DNA from: Hoylesella oralis ATCC 33269
Lineage (GTDB): Bacteria; Bacteroidota; Bacteroidia; Bacteroidales; Bacteroidaceae
Direction of reading: 5' to 3'
Assembly (NCBI RefSeq): GCF_000185145.2
Contig: NZ_GL833119.1
Span: 1,108,668-1,172,667, forward strand
DNA: 64,000 nt
The notes below the pieces were generated by a model. The model ran no database searches. It had not been told where the DNA came from and worked only from the letters and a program-made list of their open reading frames with translations. Of this stretch, positions 35,074-44,612 are shown piece by piece. The position numbers and the translations under genes were made by a program. Each line of letters opens with the position of its first letter. Position 1 is the stretch's first letter.

Positions 35074-36594
35074 TTATCTGCGAGGTTCGTTGCGCTCGCG
35101 AGGGTTGGCGGAAAGGCCTCTTTGAATGGCTTCGGTCGGTATCTGAAGCACTTTTCGCGGATCTTCTTTCTCTAAAGGAAAATAGTATGAACTCTTTGAA
35201 GAGCGTTTCACAGCCAGATGGAAACGCCGGATGTCGAACCAGCGCAGGCCTTCTTGGTAGAATTCCTTTTGCCGGAAATCGAGAAAGAGTTTCACTATAG
35301 CAAGCTGTTTCAGGGTAAGTCCGTAGAATGGAGTATAAACATTGTAGTTCTCGCTATTTGTAGAAGTGTACACATTTCTATTGACCGAGGGCATAAAACC
35401 GAACTTTCCCTGCATATATTGCAGAAAATCATCGATGGCACGATTATAGTTTTTCTGCATTGCATGGGCTTCCATACGGTTTAGGAGTACCTCGTCTGTC
35501 GAAAAGAGCACATTCGTAACATAAAGACCGCGCGGTTTTGTGCCTGTACTTTCCGAGTTGGAAAGCTCGTCGAACTTAGCCAGATAACGGCCGGTTGTAA
35601 CGGGTGCTGCCGATGACGTGAAAATGTAAGTGCCTATGAAGTTCATTTTGGAGTAATCGCCACCGCCTTCAATGCCCTTTTGGGCGAAAATCTTGTCTAC
35701 CGTTCCGAAGGTAGAACCGTACTTATCTGTAGGTGTTGTGCGTGCCAGACGCGACTCCGTGCTGACCAACAGCAGGTTGGCAGGTTCATTCGTAGCGGCA
35801 TATTTGCGATAAAGGTTTTGGTGATTGAACTCTAATTCGTTGGCATATTGTGTCCAAGGCCGTAGTTGTGTCTTCGGATCTCCGCCAAGTACATAGTCTG
35901 CATAGGCTATTACCTGCTTCCATTCGCCTTTCATAAGATAGAAACGAGATGCGAATGCATAGGCTGCCTTTTTATTGAAATGGAATTTGGGGTGCTTGTA
36001 ATAGGTATCCGAAACCAAGGATATACCTAATTTCAGGTCTTTTTCTATCCGGTCGTACACCTCGTTAACCGTACCGCGTTGATAATCTACCAAAGCATTT
36101 TTCTCGGGTTTTGTGATATAGGGAATACCCGGATTGGTGGATTTTCCGCCATATGGCTCCGACCAAATGTTGACCAACATGAAATGTAGGTAAGCTCTTA
36201 GCAAGAAAGCCTCTCCGTATAGAGCTTTTACGCGTTCGCTTTTCGGATAACGGCTTAAAAGTTCTAAGGCCTTATTGGCTTGCGCAATTCCCTTGTAACA
36301 GGCATTCCAGTAGTTCAAGGGAGTATCGAGATCTTCCTGATCGTAGTCTTCCCAAAAGAACATAGCCTCGTTCAAACGGGAATGGATGCCGTTGGTACGC
36401 TCATCGACATTATCGGTACGCGGTTCCAAGAACGGGATGTAGCTTGCCTCGGGATAAGCTCCGGTGAGCAATTCTGCTATCTTTTCTTCCGAATTAATGT
36501 CGACATCAAGCTCTGAATCAGGACTTTTATCAAGGAAGCCATTACATCCTGTGCACAGCAAAGCTACTGTGAATAGCAATATATTTTTTTTCAT
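35074..36594 (-). CDS. SusD/RagB-family outer-membrane lipoprotein
   Basis: This 506-residue lipoprotein (lipobox LCTGC, cysteine near residue 17) is the SusD-like partner of the SusC homolog encoded before it. Family marks include KSPDSELDVDINSEEKIAELLTGAYPEAS at the start, helical TPR-like repeats (AYLHFMLVNIWSEPYGG), and the C-terminal QKEFYQEGLRWFDIRRF signature. In other systems SusD-like proteins hold the ligand at the mouth of the SusC barrel. In iron-capture operons the ligand may be transferrin-bound iron rather than glycan. It starts 12 bp after susC. Confidence 0.92.
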   Translation of the reverse strand: MKKNILLFTVALLCTGCNGFLDKSPDSELDVDINSEEKIAELLTGAYPEASYIPFLEPRTDNVDERTNGIHSRLNEAMFFWEDYDQEDLDTPLNYWNACYKGIAQANKALELLSRYPKSERVKALYGEAFLLRAYLHFMLVNIWSEPYGGKSTNPGIPYITKPEKNALVDYQRGTVNEVYDRIEKDLKLGISLVSDTYYKHPKFHFNKKAAYAFASRFYLMKGEWKQVIAYADYVLGGDPKTQLRPWTQYANELEFNHQNLYRKYAATNEPANLLLVSTESRLARTTPTDKYGSTFGTVDKIFAQKGIEGGGDYSKMNFIGTYIFTSSAAPVTTGRYLAKFDELSNSESTGTKPRGLYVTNVLFSTDEVLLNRMEAHAMQKNYNRAIDDFLQYMQGKFGFMPSVNRNVYTSTNSENYNVYTPFYGLTLKQLAIVKLFLDFRQKEFYQEGLRWFDIRRFHLAVKRSSKSSYYFPLEKEDPRKVLQIPTEAIQRGLSANPRERNEPRR

Positions 36595-36606
36595 ATTTTT
36601 GTTATG

Positions 36607-39600
36607 TTAGAAACCTATGTTCAATGTTAAGGTATATTGTTTGGGAGTAGGGAGCGATACACCGCCCGATTTATAATACTCCGGGTCTTGTCCTTTGAGC
36701 TTCTTATCCGAATAAATCAGGAAAGGATTGGTGATATTTAGGCGCAAGTTCATTGTATGTAGCTTCATCTTTTTAAGGAATTTATCAGGAATATTATATC
36801 CTAACGATATATTTTTCATACGTACAAAGCTTCCGTCTGCAACCATTTTCTGCGAGTAATTATAGGTATTATAGGCACGTTCGATGTTTTCTTTGCCCAC
36901 TTTCGCAATCAATTCCTGCGACGGAAGTACCGGAATATCGGTCTTTAACTCATCTCCCGGATTGAGCCAACGGTTGTAATATGATTTGGAAAAGACATTA
37001 AGATCGCCGAATTCGGGATCGAAAGTGGGGTTCAGACGTATCTTATTTCCTGCCTGCATGGTTACGAAGAACGACAATTCCCAGTCTTTATATTTAAGAG
37101 TATTCGACAAACCGCCTATCACTTGCGGTTCTATAGGGCCATGATACAAGAGATATGATTTGGCATATTGCGTATCAAGAAAGTCGGCTCCGGCAATATT
37201 AGAGTACTCTCCTTGACTGGAAGGATATAGTCCGAAGTCGAATGTTGGCAAGCCATTGTTGTTCAATCCTTGAAAGTTGAATGAGAAAAGCGAACCTCTC
37301 GGATAGCCTACGATATTGCCGCGTCCCCTTCCTGCCACCATATCGAAGGCATTAGGCGTATTCAACAGGCGTGTTATTTTCTGATTCATCGCGCTCAATG
37401 TAAGGCTTGTACTCCAGTTAAATGTTTCTGTTACGATGTTCTTGGTATGTACGCCAAGCTCTATGCCTCGTGTGCGCATATCGCCGAAGTTGGCATATTT
37501 GTAGTATTGCCCCCCCACGCCAGAAGTGCGCACAAGGTCGATCAAATCGAAAGTATTGCGTTGATACACGTCGAGTGTTGTGCTGATGCGATTGTTAAAC
37601 AGGCCCAATTCCACACCTATATTTAGCTCGTACATCTTTTCCCATGTAAGGTCTCTGTTCTCAAGATGCAGAATATTGAGTTTATTCTCTCGGTCCTTGA
37701 AATGATAGCGGTTCACAATACCGCCTTTAAAAATAGAATTGGCGTTGATAGCTTCTTCGTTCATCTTCGCCGTAAGGCCGTAGCTGGCGCGCAAGGCCAG
37801 TCTTGAAATGGTACTGTTGCCTTTCATGAATGCCTCTTGGTCTATGTTCCATTTGGCTCCGATATTCCATGTAGGCAGCCATAAAGCCCTTGCTCCTTTG
37901 CCGGAAGTATTGGAACCCTCGCAATTGAATACCATATTGAAGATGTATTTGCCCGCATAACCGTACGTACCGTTAAAGGAGAACGTTACTCCACGGTCGT
38001 TTCGTTTGTGCAGATTGAAGTAGCTATTGCCTTCGTTGATAAGTTTATCGAATATCAACGGGTTGGTATATATCTGATTTCCCCTGTCGTATTGGATGCC
38101 GTATCCTTGGAAAGGGTTGACGGTACGAACGGTCGAACGTATTTCGGTAAAGGCAAAAGCCTTTACATCGTGCTGGTCGATACGTTTATCAAAGTCGAAC
38201 GCGATACGTGCCAAGAAGCTTTTTAGCGAGGCTTCTGTCTTGTTAAGGATGCCACCATGTGTCAATCCCACCTTTGGTTGCAGCAACGGATTGTCTTTGT
38301 CGTGTACTAAATAGATGTTCTGCTGTGCTACGAACGGATTTTCGTTTGCGCGATATGCCTGTACTACATTAGAATTTTCGTATACTTCATGCGTGGTTGT
38401 GGTGTATGCTTGCCGTGTAGAAACCAGCGTTTTTATAGCTAAATCGGTGTTCACCCTATAGGTTGCCTCGCCTTGTAGCTTAAAGTCTAAGACGTTGATG
38501 TTCATTTTGTTATTGGCATATTCGTTCAGAATGTTGAACGGAGCCCAGTTGTTGCGATAATATTCAAGGCTGCCGTTTTCGTTGTAAGGCCGAAGGGTGC
38601 GGCTCGTTCCGAGAGCATACGAGAACGGGTTGATATCGAAATCGCGTTCAAAGGTGCCGATCGCGTTGTTTTTACGTTGCGGCATAGTGCCCGGGGCTTT
38701 CTGTGAACGAATGTTACCCTGTGCCGTAAGTGTGGTTATGAGTTTATCGTTGATGTAGAAAGTGTTCTTTATATTGGCGGTAAGTCTGCGAACATTGTCG
38801 GCAATAGTCCATCCTCCGTCGTAATAAAAGCCTATGGAAGCGTAGGTGGCCGTATTTTTACCGCCGCCGGAAAGCGTTATAGAATGGTTAGTGATAGGCT
38901 TCATGGTAAATAGAAGATCGAACCAGTTGGTATTGGCATATTCTCGTTTGCGCAGAAAATCCATCTTTGCGTCGGGTGTGTTAGGAAGATAATAAGTGCC
39001 CGTGGCGGGATTGATGGTGCTTATTCCTTTGTATAGCTGGTAATATATTCCGCTTCGTCTTCCGTAAAGAGAGTTGCTGATGCCGAAATATCCCTTGTCG
39101 TTCATTTCTTGATAGAGCGACATCGTTTCTTGAGAATTCAGTAAATCGAAATCGGCATAGCGGGGTTTCAGACGTACAGTATTCTCCGTAGAGTAGCTTA
39201 TACGCAGGGGAGAGTTTTTTCTGCCCGACTTTGTTGTTATTACGATTACACCATTCAATGCCCGTGCGCCGTATACCGATGTGGCCGAAGCATCTTTCAG
39301 TACTTGTATGTCTTGTATGTCGGCCGGATTGAGGCCCGATACAGCAGAACTAATCAGCGTTACAGCGTCGCCGGATGCCAACTGATCAATGCTTAGGTGT
39401 ACAAGATCTTCGTACACGGCGCCATCGATAACCCAGAGAGGCTGCACGTTTCCGATGATGGAAGCGCCCCCTCGTATGTTGATGCGGGGCGCTGAACCGA
39501 ACGTTCCCGATATATTCTGTATCGATAAACCGGGCACACGCCCTTCGAGCATGCGAGATACGTCGGCAATTCCTTCGAGCTTGATGTCGTTCATTTTTAC

Positions 39601-39981
39601 CGATGTTGCAGCACCGGTGTACACCCTGTTTCGGATATTTTGGTAACCTGTTATCACTACTTCGTCTACCTGATGGCTGTTGTCATATAATGTAATGTCC
39701 ATAGATAGTGCTGTTATCTTGACTCGTCGTGTAGCCATCCCGATATAGCTCACCTGTAAAGTTTGCCCCGGTGTAGCATTTATCGTGAATTGTCCTTTCG
39801 CATTCGTAACGGCTTTTATCTGTGTACCCACGACATTGACGTATGCTCCCACGAGTGTTTCGCCTTGTTCCGTCTTTACTGTACCCGTTATAATATCTCC
39901 GGATTGTGCTATCGCGGCAAGCGATACGAGTACCAATAGGCACACGGCAAAGACTTTTTTAATATTTGCTTGTATATACAT
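36607..39981 (-). CDS. SusC/RagA-family TonB-linked outer-membrane protein
   Basis: The 1124-residue TonB-dependent barrel begins with a signal peptide (residues 1-25). A carboxypeptidase-D-like regulatory domain follows (about 30-110, GTVKTEQGETLVGAYVNVVG), then a TonB box (DEVVITGY) and a plug (about 115-240, with DIQDIQVLKDASATSVYGARALNGVIVITTK). The rest is the beta-barrel, ending in an aromatic residue. It should import its ligand across the outer membrane using TonB energy. It lies between the FecA-like receptor (50 bp) and the SusD partner. Confidence 0.94.
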   Translation of the reverse strand: MYIQANIKKVFAVCLLVLVSLAAIAQSGDIITGTVKTEQGETLVGAYVNVVGTQIKAVTNAKGQFTINATPGQTLQVSYIGMATRRVKITALSMDITLYDNSHQVDEVVITGYQNIRNRVYTGAATSVKMNDIKLEGIADVSRMLEGRVPGLSIQNISGTFGSAPRINIRGGASIIGNVQPLWVIDGAVYEDLVHLSIDQLASGDAVTLISSAVSGLNPADIQDIQVLKDASATSVYGARALNGVIVITTKSGRKNSPLRISYSTENTVRLKPRYADFDLLNSQETMSLYQEMNDKGYFGISNSLYGRRSGIYYQLYKGISTINPATGTYYLPNTPDAKMDFLRKREYANTNWFDLLFTMKPITNHSITLSGGGKNTATYASIGFYYDGGWTIADNVRRLTANIKNTFYINDKLITTLTAQGNIRSQKAPGTMPQRKNNAIGTFERDFDINPFSYALGTSRTLRPYNENGSLEYYRNNWAPFNILNEYANNKMNINVLDFKLQGEATYRVNTDLAIKTLVSTRQAYTTTTHEVYENSNVVQAYRANENPFVAQQNIYLVHDKDNPLLQPKVGLTHGGILNKTEASLKSFLARIAFDFDKRIDQHDVKAFAFTEIRSTVRTVNPFQGYGIQYDRGNQIYTNPLIFDKLINEGNSYFNLHKRNDRGVTFSFNGTYGYAGKYIFNMVFNCEGSNTSGKGARALWLPTWNIGAKWNIDQEAFMKGNSTISRLALRASYGLTAKMNEEAINANSIFKGGIVNRYHFKDRENKLNILHLENRDLTWEKMYELNIGVELGLFNNRISTTLDVYQRNTFDLIDLVRTSGVGGQYYKYANFGDMRTRGIELGVHTKNIVTETFNWSTSLTLSAMNQKITRLLNTPNAFDMVAGRGRGNIVGYPRGSLFSFNFQGLNNNGLPTFDFGLYPSSQGEYSNIAGADFLDTQYAKSYLLYHGPIEPQVIGGLSNTLKYKDWELSFFVTMQAGNKIRLNPTFDPEFGDLNVFSKSYYNRWLNPGDELKTDIPVLPSQELIAKVGKENIERAYNTYNYSQKMVADGSFVRMKNISLGYNIPDKFLKKMKLHTMNLRLNITNPFLIYSDKKLKGQDPEYYKSGGVSLPTPKQYTLTLNIGF

Positions 39982-40031
39982 TATTGAATTAATAACTGTT
40001 TATTTGTCGTTTAAATAGAAATTGTAGTTTC

Positions 40032-42287
40032 TTATAGATGCACTTGTAATCCTCCGTAGATACCGAACGGATGCCCGGCCCTAAGTCCTGACGGATGTCG
40101 CGATACCAAATACTTACGATTGGTTAAGTTGATAGCATTCACAGTTAGAGTAACGTATTTGTTGATATGCCCTTTCAACGAGGCGTCTAAGATAAGATGA
40201 GCAGGGATTTTCTCACGTTCTGCAATCTTTCCTTGTCCGGGTATGGTTCGCATATCGCCGTTGTAGCGCAAGCCGAAGTTGGCTTCCACTCGTTTGTGTT
40301 CGATACTTACCTGTGCATTGAAAGCATGCTTGTAAATATAGGGTATTTCATCGCCATAAGCAACGTTACCCCATGCCGAACTTGTGAAAGCGTTCTTCAT
40401 CTTGGTGTTGGTATAAGTATAAGAGAGTTGTATAGGAAGTTGCACCGCGAAACGCTTGGGTAATGGCAGATAATGCAACATCAATTCCAAACCGTTTACA
40501 ACAGCTTTGCCCACATTAAACTGGTCAAGTGTGCCTTGACCGCCCTGTGCAGCCAAGTCGCTTCCCAACATATTGGAGTAATTGTTATTGAATATTATCG
40601 CTTCAAACTTCAACTTCTGCATCGTGAGGCGCAATCCGGTTTCCACGTTCACACTACTTTCGGCCTTTTGGTTGAGCGTGGCGCTGGGCGGGGCGAACCC
40701 TTTATGAATACCGCCGAATACTGAAAAGATGGGTAGCAGCCTCATATTGATGCCCAAACCCGGCAAAAGTGCCCGTGCATGATTAGGTGTTTCTATGCGT
40801 ACTTTGCCTGTACGACGGGGATCGGCCTTGGTATAATCGCGTTTCAACAGCTTTACGTCTTCGTAACGCATGCCGGCCGTTACGGTAAAAATGCCTTTCG
40901 ACCACTTTCCTAACCAATAACCAGACCAAGCATGAGCAGTGGTTATGCGGTTTGCATTACTGCCCGGAAGCCCTGCTAAGAACAGGCTCATACGGCCGTT
41001 TTGTATAGAATAACCGTCGTCTTGCTGAAATCTGTCTTCACTGTCGGCATGATATCGCACTCCTAACTCTGCAGTGAAATAGCCGCCGCCTAACATTGTA
41101 CGGTATTCACCTTTCGACTGTACGCCACGCGAATGGTACACGCGATGGTTGGCACGCAACATCAGAGCCTCGCCAATATAATCTTTTTTACCCGTAACAA
41201 TATCGAAATAATCTTTATTGGTTTCCGGATCAGCGAGCACATCATCAATCGATCGGCGCTCTGCCTTGGTAATGCCGGCGCGTACTTCGTTAAGTTTATA
41301 CCAATTACGGAAGAAGTAATTGTAATATAGGTTTGTGGTTATTTTCAATTTGTTGCCGGCTTCAATCAGGTAAGTGGCAACCCATTGGGCGTGTCGAGTT
41401 CGAAGATTGTCTTTTTGAGCGCCTGCATAACGGAAGTAGGGGCGTGCAGCAAAATCGTTTTCCGATAGTCCTAAGTAAGTTTCATCGGAATTTTCGTTGG
41501 CAAAACCGAACTTCAATTCAAACAAGTGGTTTACTCCTTCAGTTTTGTTGGTTTGTGCTGAGAGTTTTACGATAAGGTCATTGCGTTTGAATCCTGTGCG
41601 TTCGTTTGGCTCATCCTTGCGGAATCCATCCGATTGATAGCGCAGATATTCTACTAAAAATCCCACATACTTGAATTTGTTTCCTACGCTTAAATATGAT
41701 TTGAGCGTATTGTAGCTGCCGTAAGATGTGTTAAGTTTGGCAGTAAACTTATTAGGAATTGGCGTCGATACCATATTAATGGCGCCTCCGGTAGTAAACG
41801 GACCGTATTGCACCTGACTGCTTCCTTTCAATACCTCAATGGCATACATGCGTCCGGCATTAGGAAAATAATAGGCTGCCGGTGCAGCATAAGGGGCCGG
41901 AGCGGCTAACACGCCGTCTTCCATCAGCGAGATACGTTCGCTTCGTTCTGCTTTCGTGCCGCGTAAACTGATATTCGGGCGTAAGCCGAAGCCGTCTTCT
42001 TCATAGACATTTACGCCCGGTACGCTCTTTAGCATACGGTTGATATCGGTATAACCGAACCTTCCTATTTCTTGTGGAGAGATATAATAAGCCGATCCCG
42101 TGCGGTTACGAGCCTCGAACTTACTACCTAACATCTGATTGGAACGTACCACCACCTCAGTTATCCTGTGTACCGAATCTGTCATGGCGTTCTTTCTTTC
42201 GTCTTTTGAGCCTTCCTGTAATTGTGCATACATGCCTAATGGTGTCAGTGCAATGAGCAGGGGCAGCATTTTCATTCTATAACGCAT
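40032..42287 (-). CDS. FecA-like TonB-dependent receptor, first gene of the operon
   Basis: The protein (751 residues from ATG 42287) has a signal peptide ending GMYAQ and a TonB-box region (ITEVVVRS). The plug matches ferric-dicitrate/siderophore receptors of the FecA kind: GLRPNISLRGTKAERSERISLMEDGV, then APAPYAAPAAYYFP. The barrel ends in VHL rather than the usual phenylalanine or tryptophan. ATG 42287 was chosen for its basic start (MRYRMK) before the signal peptide; ATG 42275 is possible. As the first gene it probably imports the iron released by the Sus-like complex. It lies 50 bp before susC. Confidence 0.9.
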   Translation of the reverse strand: MRYRMKMLPLLIALTPLGMYAQLQEGSKDERKNAMTDSVHRITEVVVRSNQMLGSKFEARNRTGSAYYISPQEIGRFGYTDINRMLKSVPGVNVYEEDGFGLRPNISLRGTKAERSERISLMEDGVLAAPAPYAAPAAYYFPNAGRMYAIEVLKGSSQVQYGPFTTGGAINMVSTPIPNKFTAKLNTSYGSYNTLKSYLSVGNKFKYVGFLVEYLRYQSDGFRKDEPNERTGFKRNDLIVKLSAQTNKTEGVNHLFELKFGFANENSDETYLGLSENDFAARPYFRYAGAQKDNLRTRHAQWVATYLIEAGNKLKITTNLYYNYFFRNWYKLNEVRAGITKAERRSIDDVLADPETNKDYFDIVTGKKDYIGEALMLRANHRVYHSRGVQSKGEYRTMLGGGYFTAELGVRYHADSEDRFQQDDGYSIQNGRMSLFLAGLPGSNANRITTAHAWSGYWLGKWSKGIFTVTAGMRYEDVKLLKRDYTKADPRRTGKVRIETPNHARALLPGLGINMRLLPIFSVFGGIHKGFAPPSATLNQKAESSVNVETGLRLTMQKLKFEAIIFNNNYSNMLGSDLAAQGGQGTLDQFNVGKAVVNGLELMLHYLPLPKRFAVQLPIQLSYTYTNTKMKNAFTSSAWGNVAYGDEIPYIYKHAFNAQVSIEHKRVEANFGLRYNGDMRTIPGQGKIAEREKIPAHLILDASLKGHINKYVTLTVNAINLTNRKYLVSRHPSGLRAGHPFGIYGGLQVHL

Positions 42288-42416
42288 AATCAAAAAAATC
42301 AAACTTATATGGCCTCTTTCCCGTCATCATACCCACGCCGGTACGATTGTTACAAACAAATAACGTTTGTCATAAAGCGAATAAGTTCACTCTTAAATAA
42401 ATTATAAATTTCGCGG

Positions 42417-42448
42417 CAAAGGTAATTATTTTTGTTTATCTTCGCAAT
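42417..42448 (-). promoter_or_regulatory. Promoter of the iron-capture-like operon
   Basis: On the minus strand ATTG (42445-42448), 20 bp, then TACCTTTG (42417-42424), a full TAnnTTTG match. It lies about 130 bp before ATG 42287, leaving a long leader. No Fur box could be recognised with confidence, although the leader is AT-rich. Confidence 0.55.
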
Positions 42449-42577
42449 CATCATTTCTTAGTATTTTGTAAAAACACGCTATATTGACCGAGAGATACTT
42501 ATTCTTTAGAGCCTTTCTCTTTTGTTATTATATCACTGTATGTTCTTTTCGTGTGGCTGTTTTTCTACATATTTTGT

Positions 42578-42660
42578 TTAATTACAATTTACTTTGCCGT
42601 TACATTGCCTATGTCTATCCGTTTTAGAAATACCGAATATAAAAAATATCTCTACCGTTT
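42578..42660 (+). repeat. Dispersed repeat, copy 2
   Basis: Near-copy of 28762-28846, in the same orientation. Its last bases supply the -33 TTTG of the promoter at 42658-42689, so in this place the repeat contributes to transcription of the downstream pair. Confidence 0.75.
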
Positions 42661-42689
42661 GTATGATATACATATATTGTCTACCTTTG
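42658..42689 (+). promoter_or_regulatory. Promoter of the second GIN-like/permease pair
   Basis: TTTG (42658-42661), exactly 20 bp, then TACCTTTG (42682-42689), a full match to the Bacteroidetes consensus. It lies 21 bp before ATG 42711 and settles that start, because upstream starts in the same frame would precede the promoter. Confidence 0.7.
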
Positions 42690-42710
42690 TACCAAGTTAA
42701 AAATACCGCA

Positions 42711-43592
42711 ATGAAGAGGTTTGCTTATTTACTGGGAATAGCTTTCTTGGCCGTTTCGTTTGCCGGTCTATGGTGGTTCGGAATGCAGCTTCCCTTGGGT
42801 TTTAATCCTCATAGTTTGGCCGATCTGGGCCGGATGGAGGTGGATGTAGATAGCTTTGTTACGAAAAGGATGCATGGAATACGCGAAATTCTTTATTTCG
42901 GACAACCGGAATGGGCCAATGTCAACATCGTTATTCGTACCACCGACGATCAGGAGAAATGCCGGATCACATACCCGAAAGACTTGATTAAGGTTACGAG
43001 AGTGGGCGGCATGCTGCGCTGTACCGTCACCAAGAAAGGCGCAGCCCTTGATACAAACGAGAAACATAAGCTCGTTCATAAGTATTCGGATGAAGATCTG
43101 CGTATATTGAGAGGATGGGACGAGGAGCATCCCCTCTATTCCCTTGACGACGAAAGAGAAATGCAAGAAGACTCAGGTGGGAATCTTTTCGTTTACATAA
43201 CGGTGATGAACTCGCTTTGGGCCATAGAGATAGATGATAATTGTTCGGTGTATTTCATAGATGCCAAGCTGAAAAGTCTGGGGTGCTATAACAATGGAAA
43301 TGTGCGATTTTACGGCAATACACAAATCGATTACCTCTATTCGTCATGGTATGGCTTTGATCTGGGACGGGCGCATATCAAGAAGATGGAAGTAGAGGCG
43401 AACGGATATGTGAGATTTGGCGATAGTCGGTGCAGGGTGGATAGTATGCTCTTTACCGGAAAAGGTAATATAGAAGAACTTACTTTCGCTTCTTACGGTA
43501 AGATAAAAGTCAAAGAGAAAGCCTATGGCGACCTGACCTATGGGGAAGACAGTCTTCCCCTTGCAAAAGTAATCAGGAACAAATATAAGTAA
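42711..43592 (+). CDS. Membrane-anchored GIN-like protein, paralog of 5155-5976
   Basis: The 293-residue protein has one N-terminal membrane helix (residues 5-25) and a beta-rich soluble part. It aligns by eye with the protein encoded at 5155-5976: a V(N/Q)(I/L)VI stretch, a cysteine, YP, LIKV and GMLRCTV occur in the same order and spacing. A variable acidic insert (about 130-165) is present here and not there. It is followed after 5 bp by a membrane protein homologous to the permease at 4339-5139, in the reverse gene order. The function is unknown. ATG 42711 is supported by the promoter. Confidence 0.72.
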   Translation: MKRFAYLLGIAFLAVSFAGLWWFGMQLPLGFNPHSLADLGRMEVDVDSFVTKRMHGIREILYFGQPEWANVNIVIRTTDDQEKCRITYPKDLIKVTRVGGMLRCTVTKKGAALDTNEKHKLVHKYSDEDLRILRGWDEEHPLYSLDDEREMQEDSGGNLFVYITVMNSLWAIEIDDNCSVYFIDAKLKSLGCYNNGNVRFYGNTQIDYLYSSWYGFDLGRAHIKKMEVEANGYVRFGDSRCRVDSMLFTGKGNIEELTFASYGKIKVKEKAYGDLTYGEDSLPLAKVIRNKYK

Positions 43593-43597
43593 AGACG

Positions 43598-44332
43598 ATG
43601 GAAATACAATATGATAATACATTCAACGTGTGCTTTGCGTCGTTGTGGAACACGCTGAAAAAGTTCAGAATAGCGTTTACGATCTGTGTGTTTATAGTGT
43701 TCTTTTTGGTCGATCTTTTCATAACGGCTATAAGTGGAATGGGCTCGCCCACGGGAAATTCCGGTCGCAGTGGGAGAGAAGTTGCCCTTTACCTTTTCCC
43801 CGTATTGTTGTTTGCCGGCACCGTTATCGCCTCTTTGGCAATGTGGGATGCCGGCGATGAGCACGGGGAGAACGGTCTGCATCGCAAAGTAAGCGTATTC
43901 ATGGAATGGTTTGTGCGGTGGCTTATTTATGTGTTGCTGCCGTTTCTGTTCATGATATTCGGCATTTATTTTATGGATGCTTTCATTGCAGGCCGGTCCA
44001 ACGAGTGTATAGCGATCGAAGGGTTCGGCTTCGATGATATGAGTAAGGCCTACGGTTTTCCTACCTACCTCTTCGTGGTGTCGCTTTACTTCCTTGGAGC
44101 CACCTATTTTAAAAGGTACGCCATTGTCGCTGTATCGCTGATTGCGGGTGTTTTAGGTTTCATATTATTACAGATATTGCCCAATAGAATATGGTACACT
44201 TCCGAACCGACCGTGCCTTCGTATGGCTTCATCGCCTTTCTTATCGGCATGTCGATATGTGCTTTCGTACTTTCTTATGTAAACCTAAGAATTTTACGGA
44301 GGCAAAATAGCGACAAACAAGTTGGTTCGTAA
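43598..44332 (+). CDS. Multi-pass membrane protein, permease-like, without an adjacent ATPase
   Basis: The 244-residue protein has about six membrane segments (near residues 23-45, 62-80, 105-130, 150-175, 180-200 and 210-232). The stretch SVFMEWFVRWLIYVLLPF matches the SMFESWLARWVMQVP region of the permease at 4339-5139, and YFLGATYFKRYAIVAVS matches YLLGGVFFPRRAVLASS. No ATP-binding gene accompanies it, unlike the first locus. It may borrow the ATPase encoded at 3621-4349. It is co-transcribed with the GIN-like gene (5 bp apart) and is the last host gene before the prophage. Confidence 0.7.
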   Translation: MEIQYDNTFNVCFASLWNTLKKFRIAFTICVFIVFFLVDLFITAISGMGSPTGNSGRSGREVALYLFPVLLFAGTVIASLAMWDAGDEHGENGLHRKVSVFMEWFVRWLIYVLLPFLFMIFGIYFMDAFIAGRSNECIAIEGFGFDDMSKAYGFPTYLFVVSLYFLGATYFKRYAIVAVSLIAGVLGFILLQILPNRIWYTSEPTVPSYGFIAFLIGMSICAFVLSYVNLRILRRQNSDKQVGS

Positions 44333-44612
44333 GGGCAGAAAGCAAACCGAAGTATGTTTGGAAAAGCCGAGTTTGCCTTATGCAGATGGCTTTATAAATA
44401 TTGTTAGCGATTTAAAATGATCTGATACCAAACGTATACATTCAATAATGTATGCAAGATAAAATATACTTTATTTGGTATTTTAAAACGATAACAATTT
44501 AAGTATTTCTTTAGTTTTTGGAATGAAATACCCTGTAATTGGTAATTAACTATGCAATAAAATACTCCACCGACTTTTTATCGATTACCTTACTACCGAT
44601 AAATAATTACCG
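44333..44612. other. AT-rich gap with inverted repeats at the prophage left edge
   Basis: No gene is convincing here. An 8-bp inverted repeat (ATACCAAA about 44427-44434 with TTTGGTAT about 44474-44481) encloses a smaller 7-bp hairpin (ATACATT/AATGTAT). No copy of the tRNA-Pro 3' end was found here by eye, so the left attachment site was not located. Confidence 0.5.
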
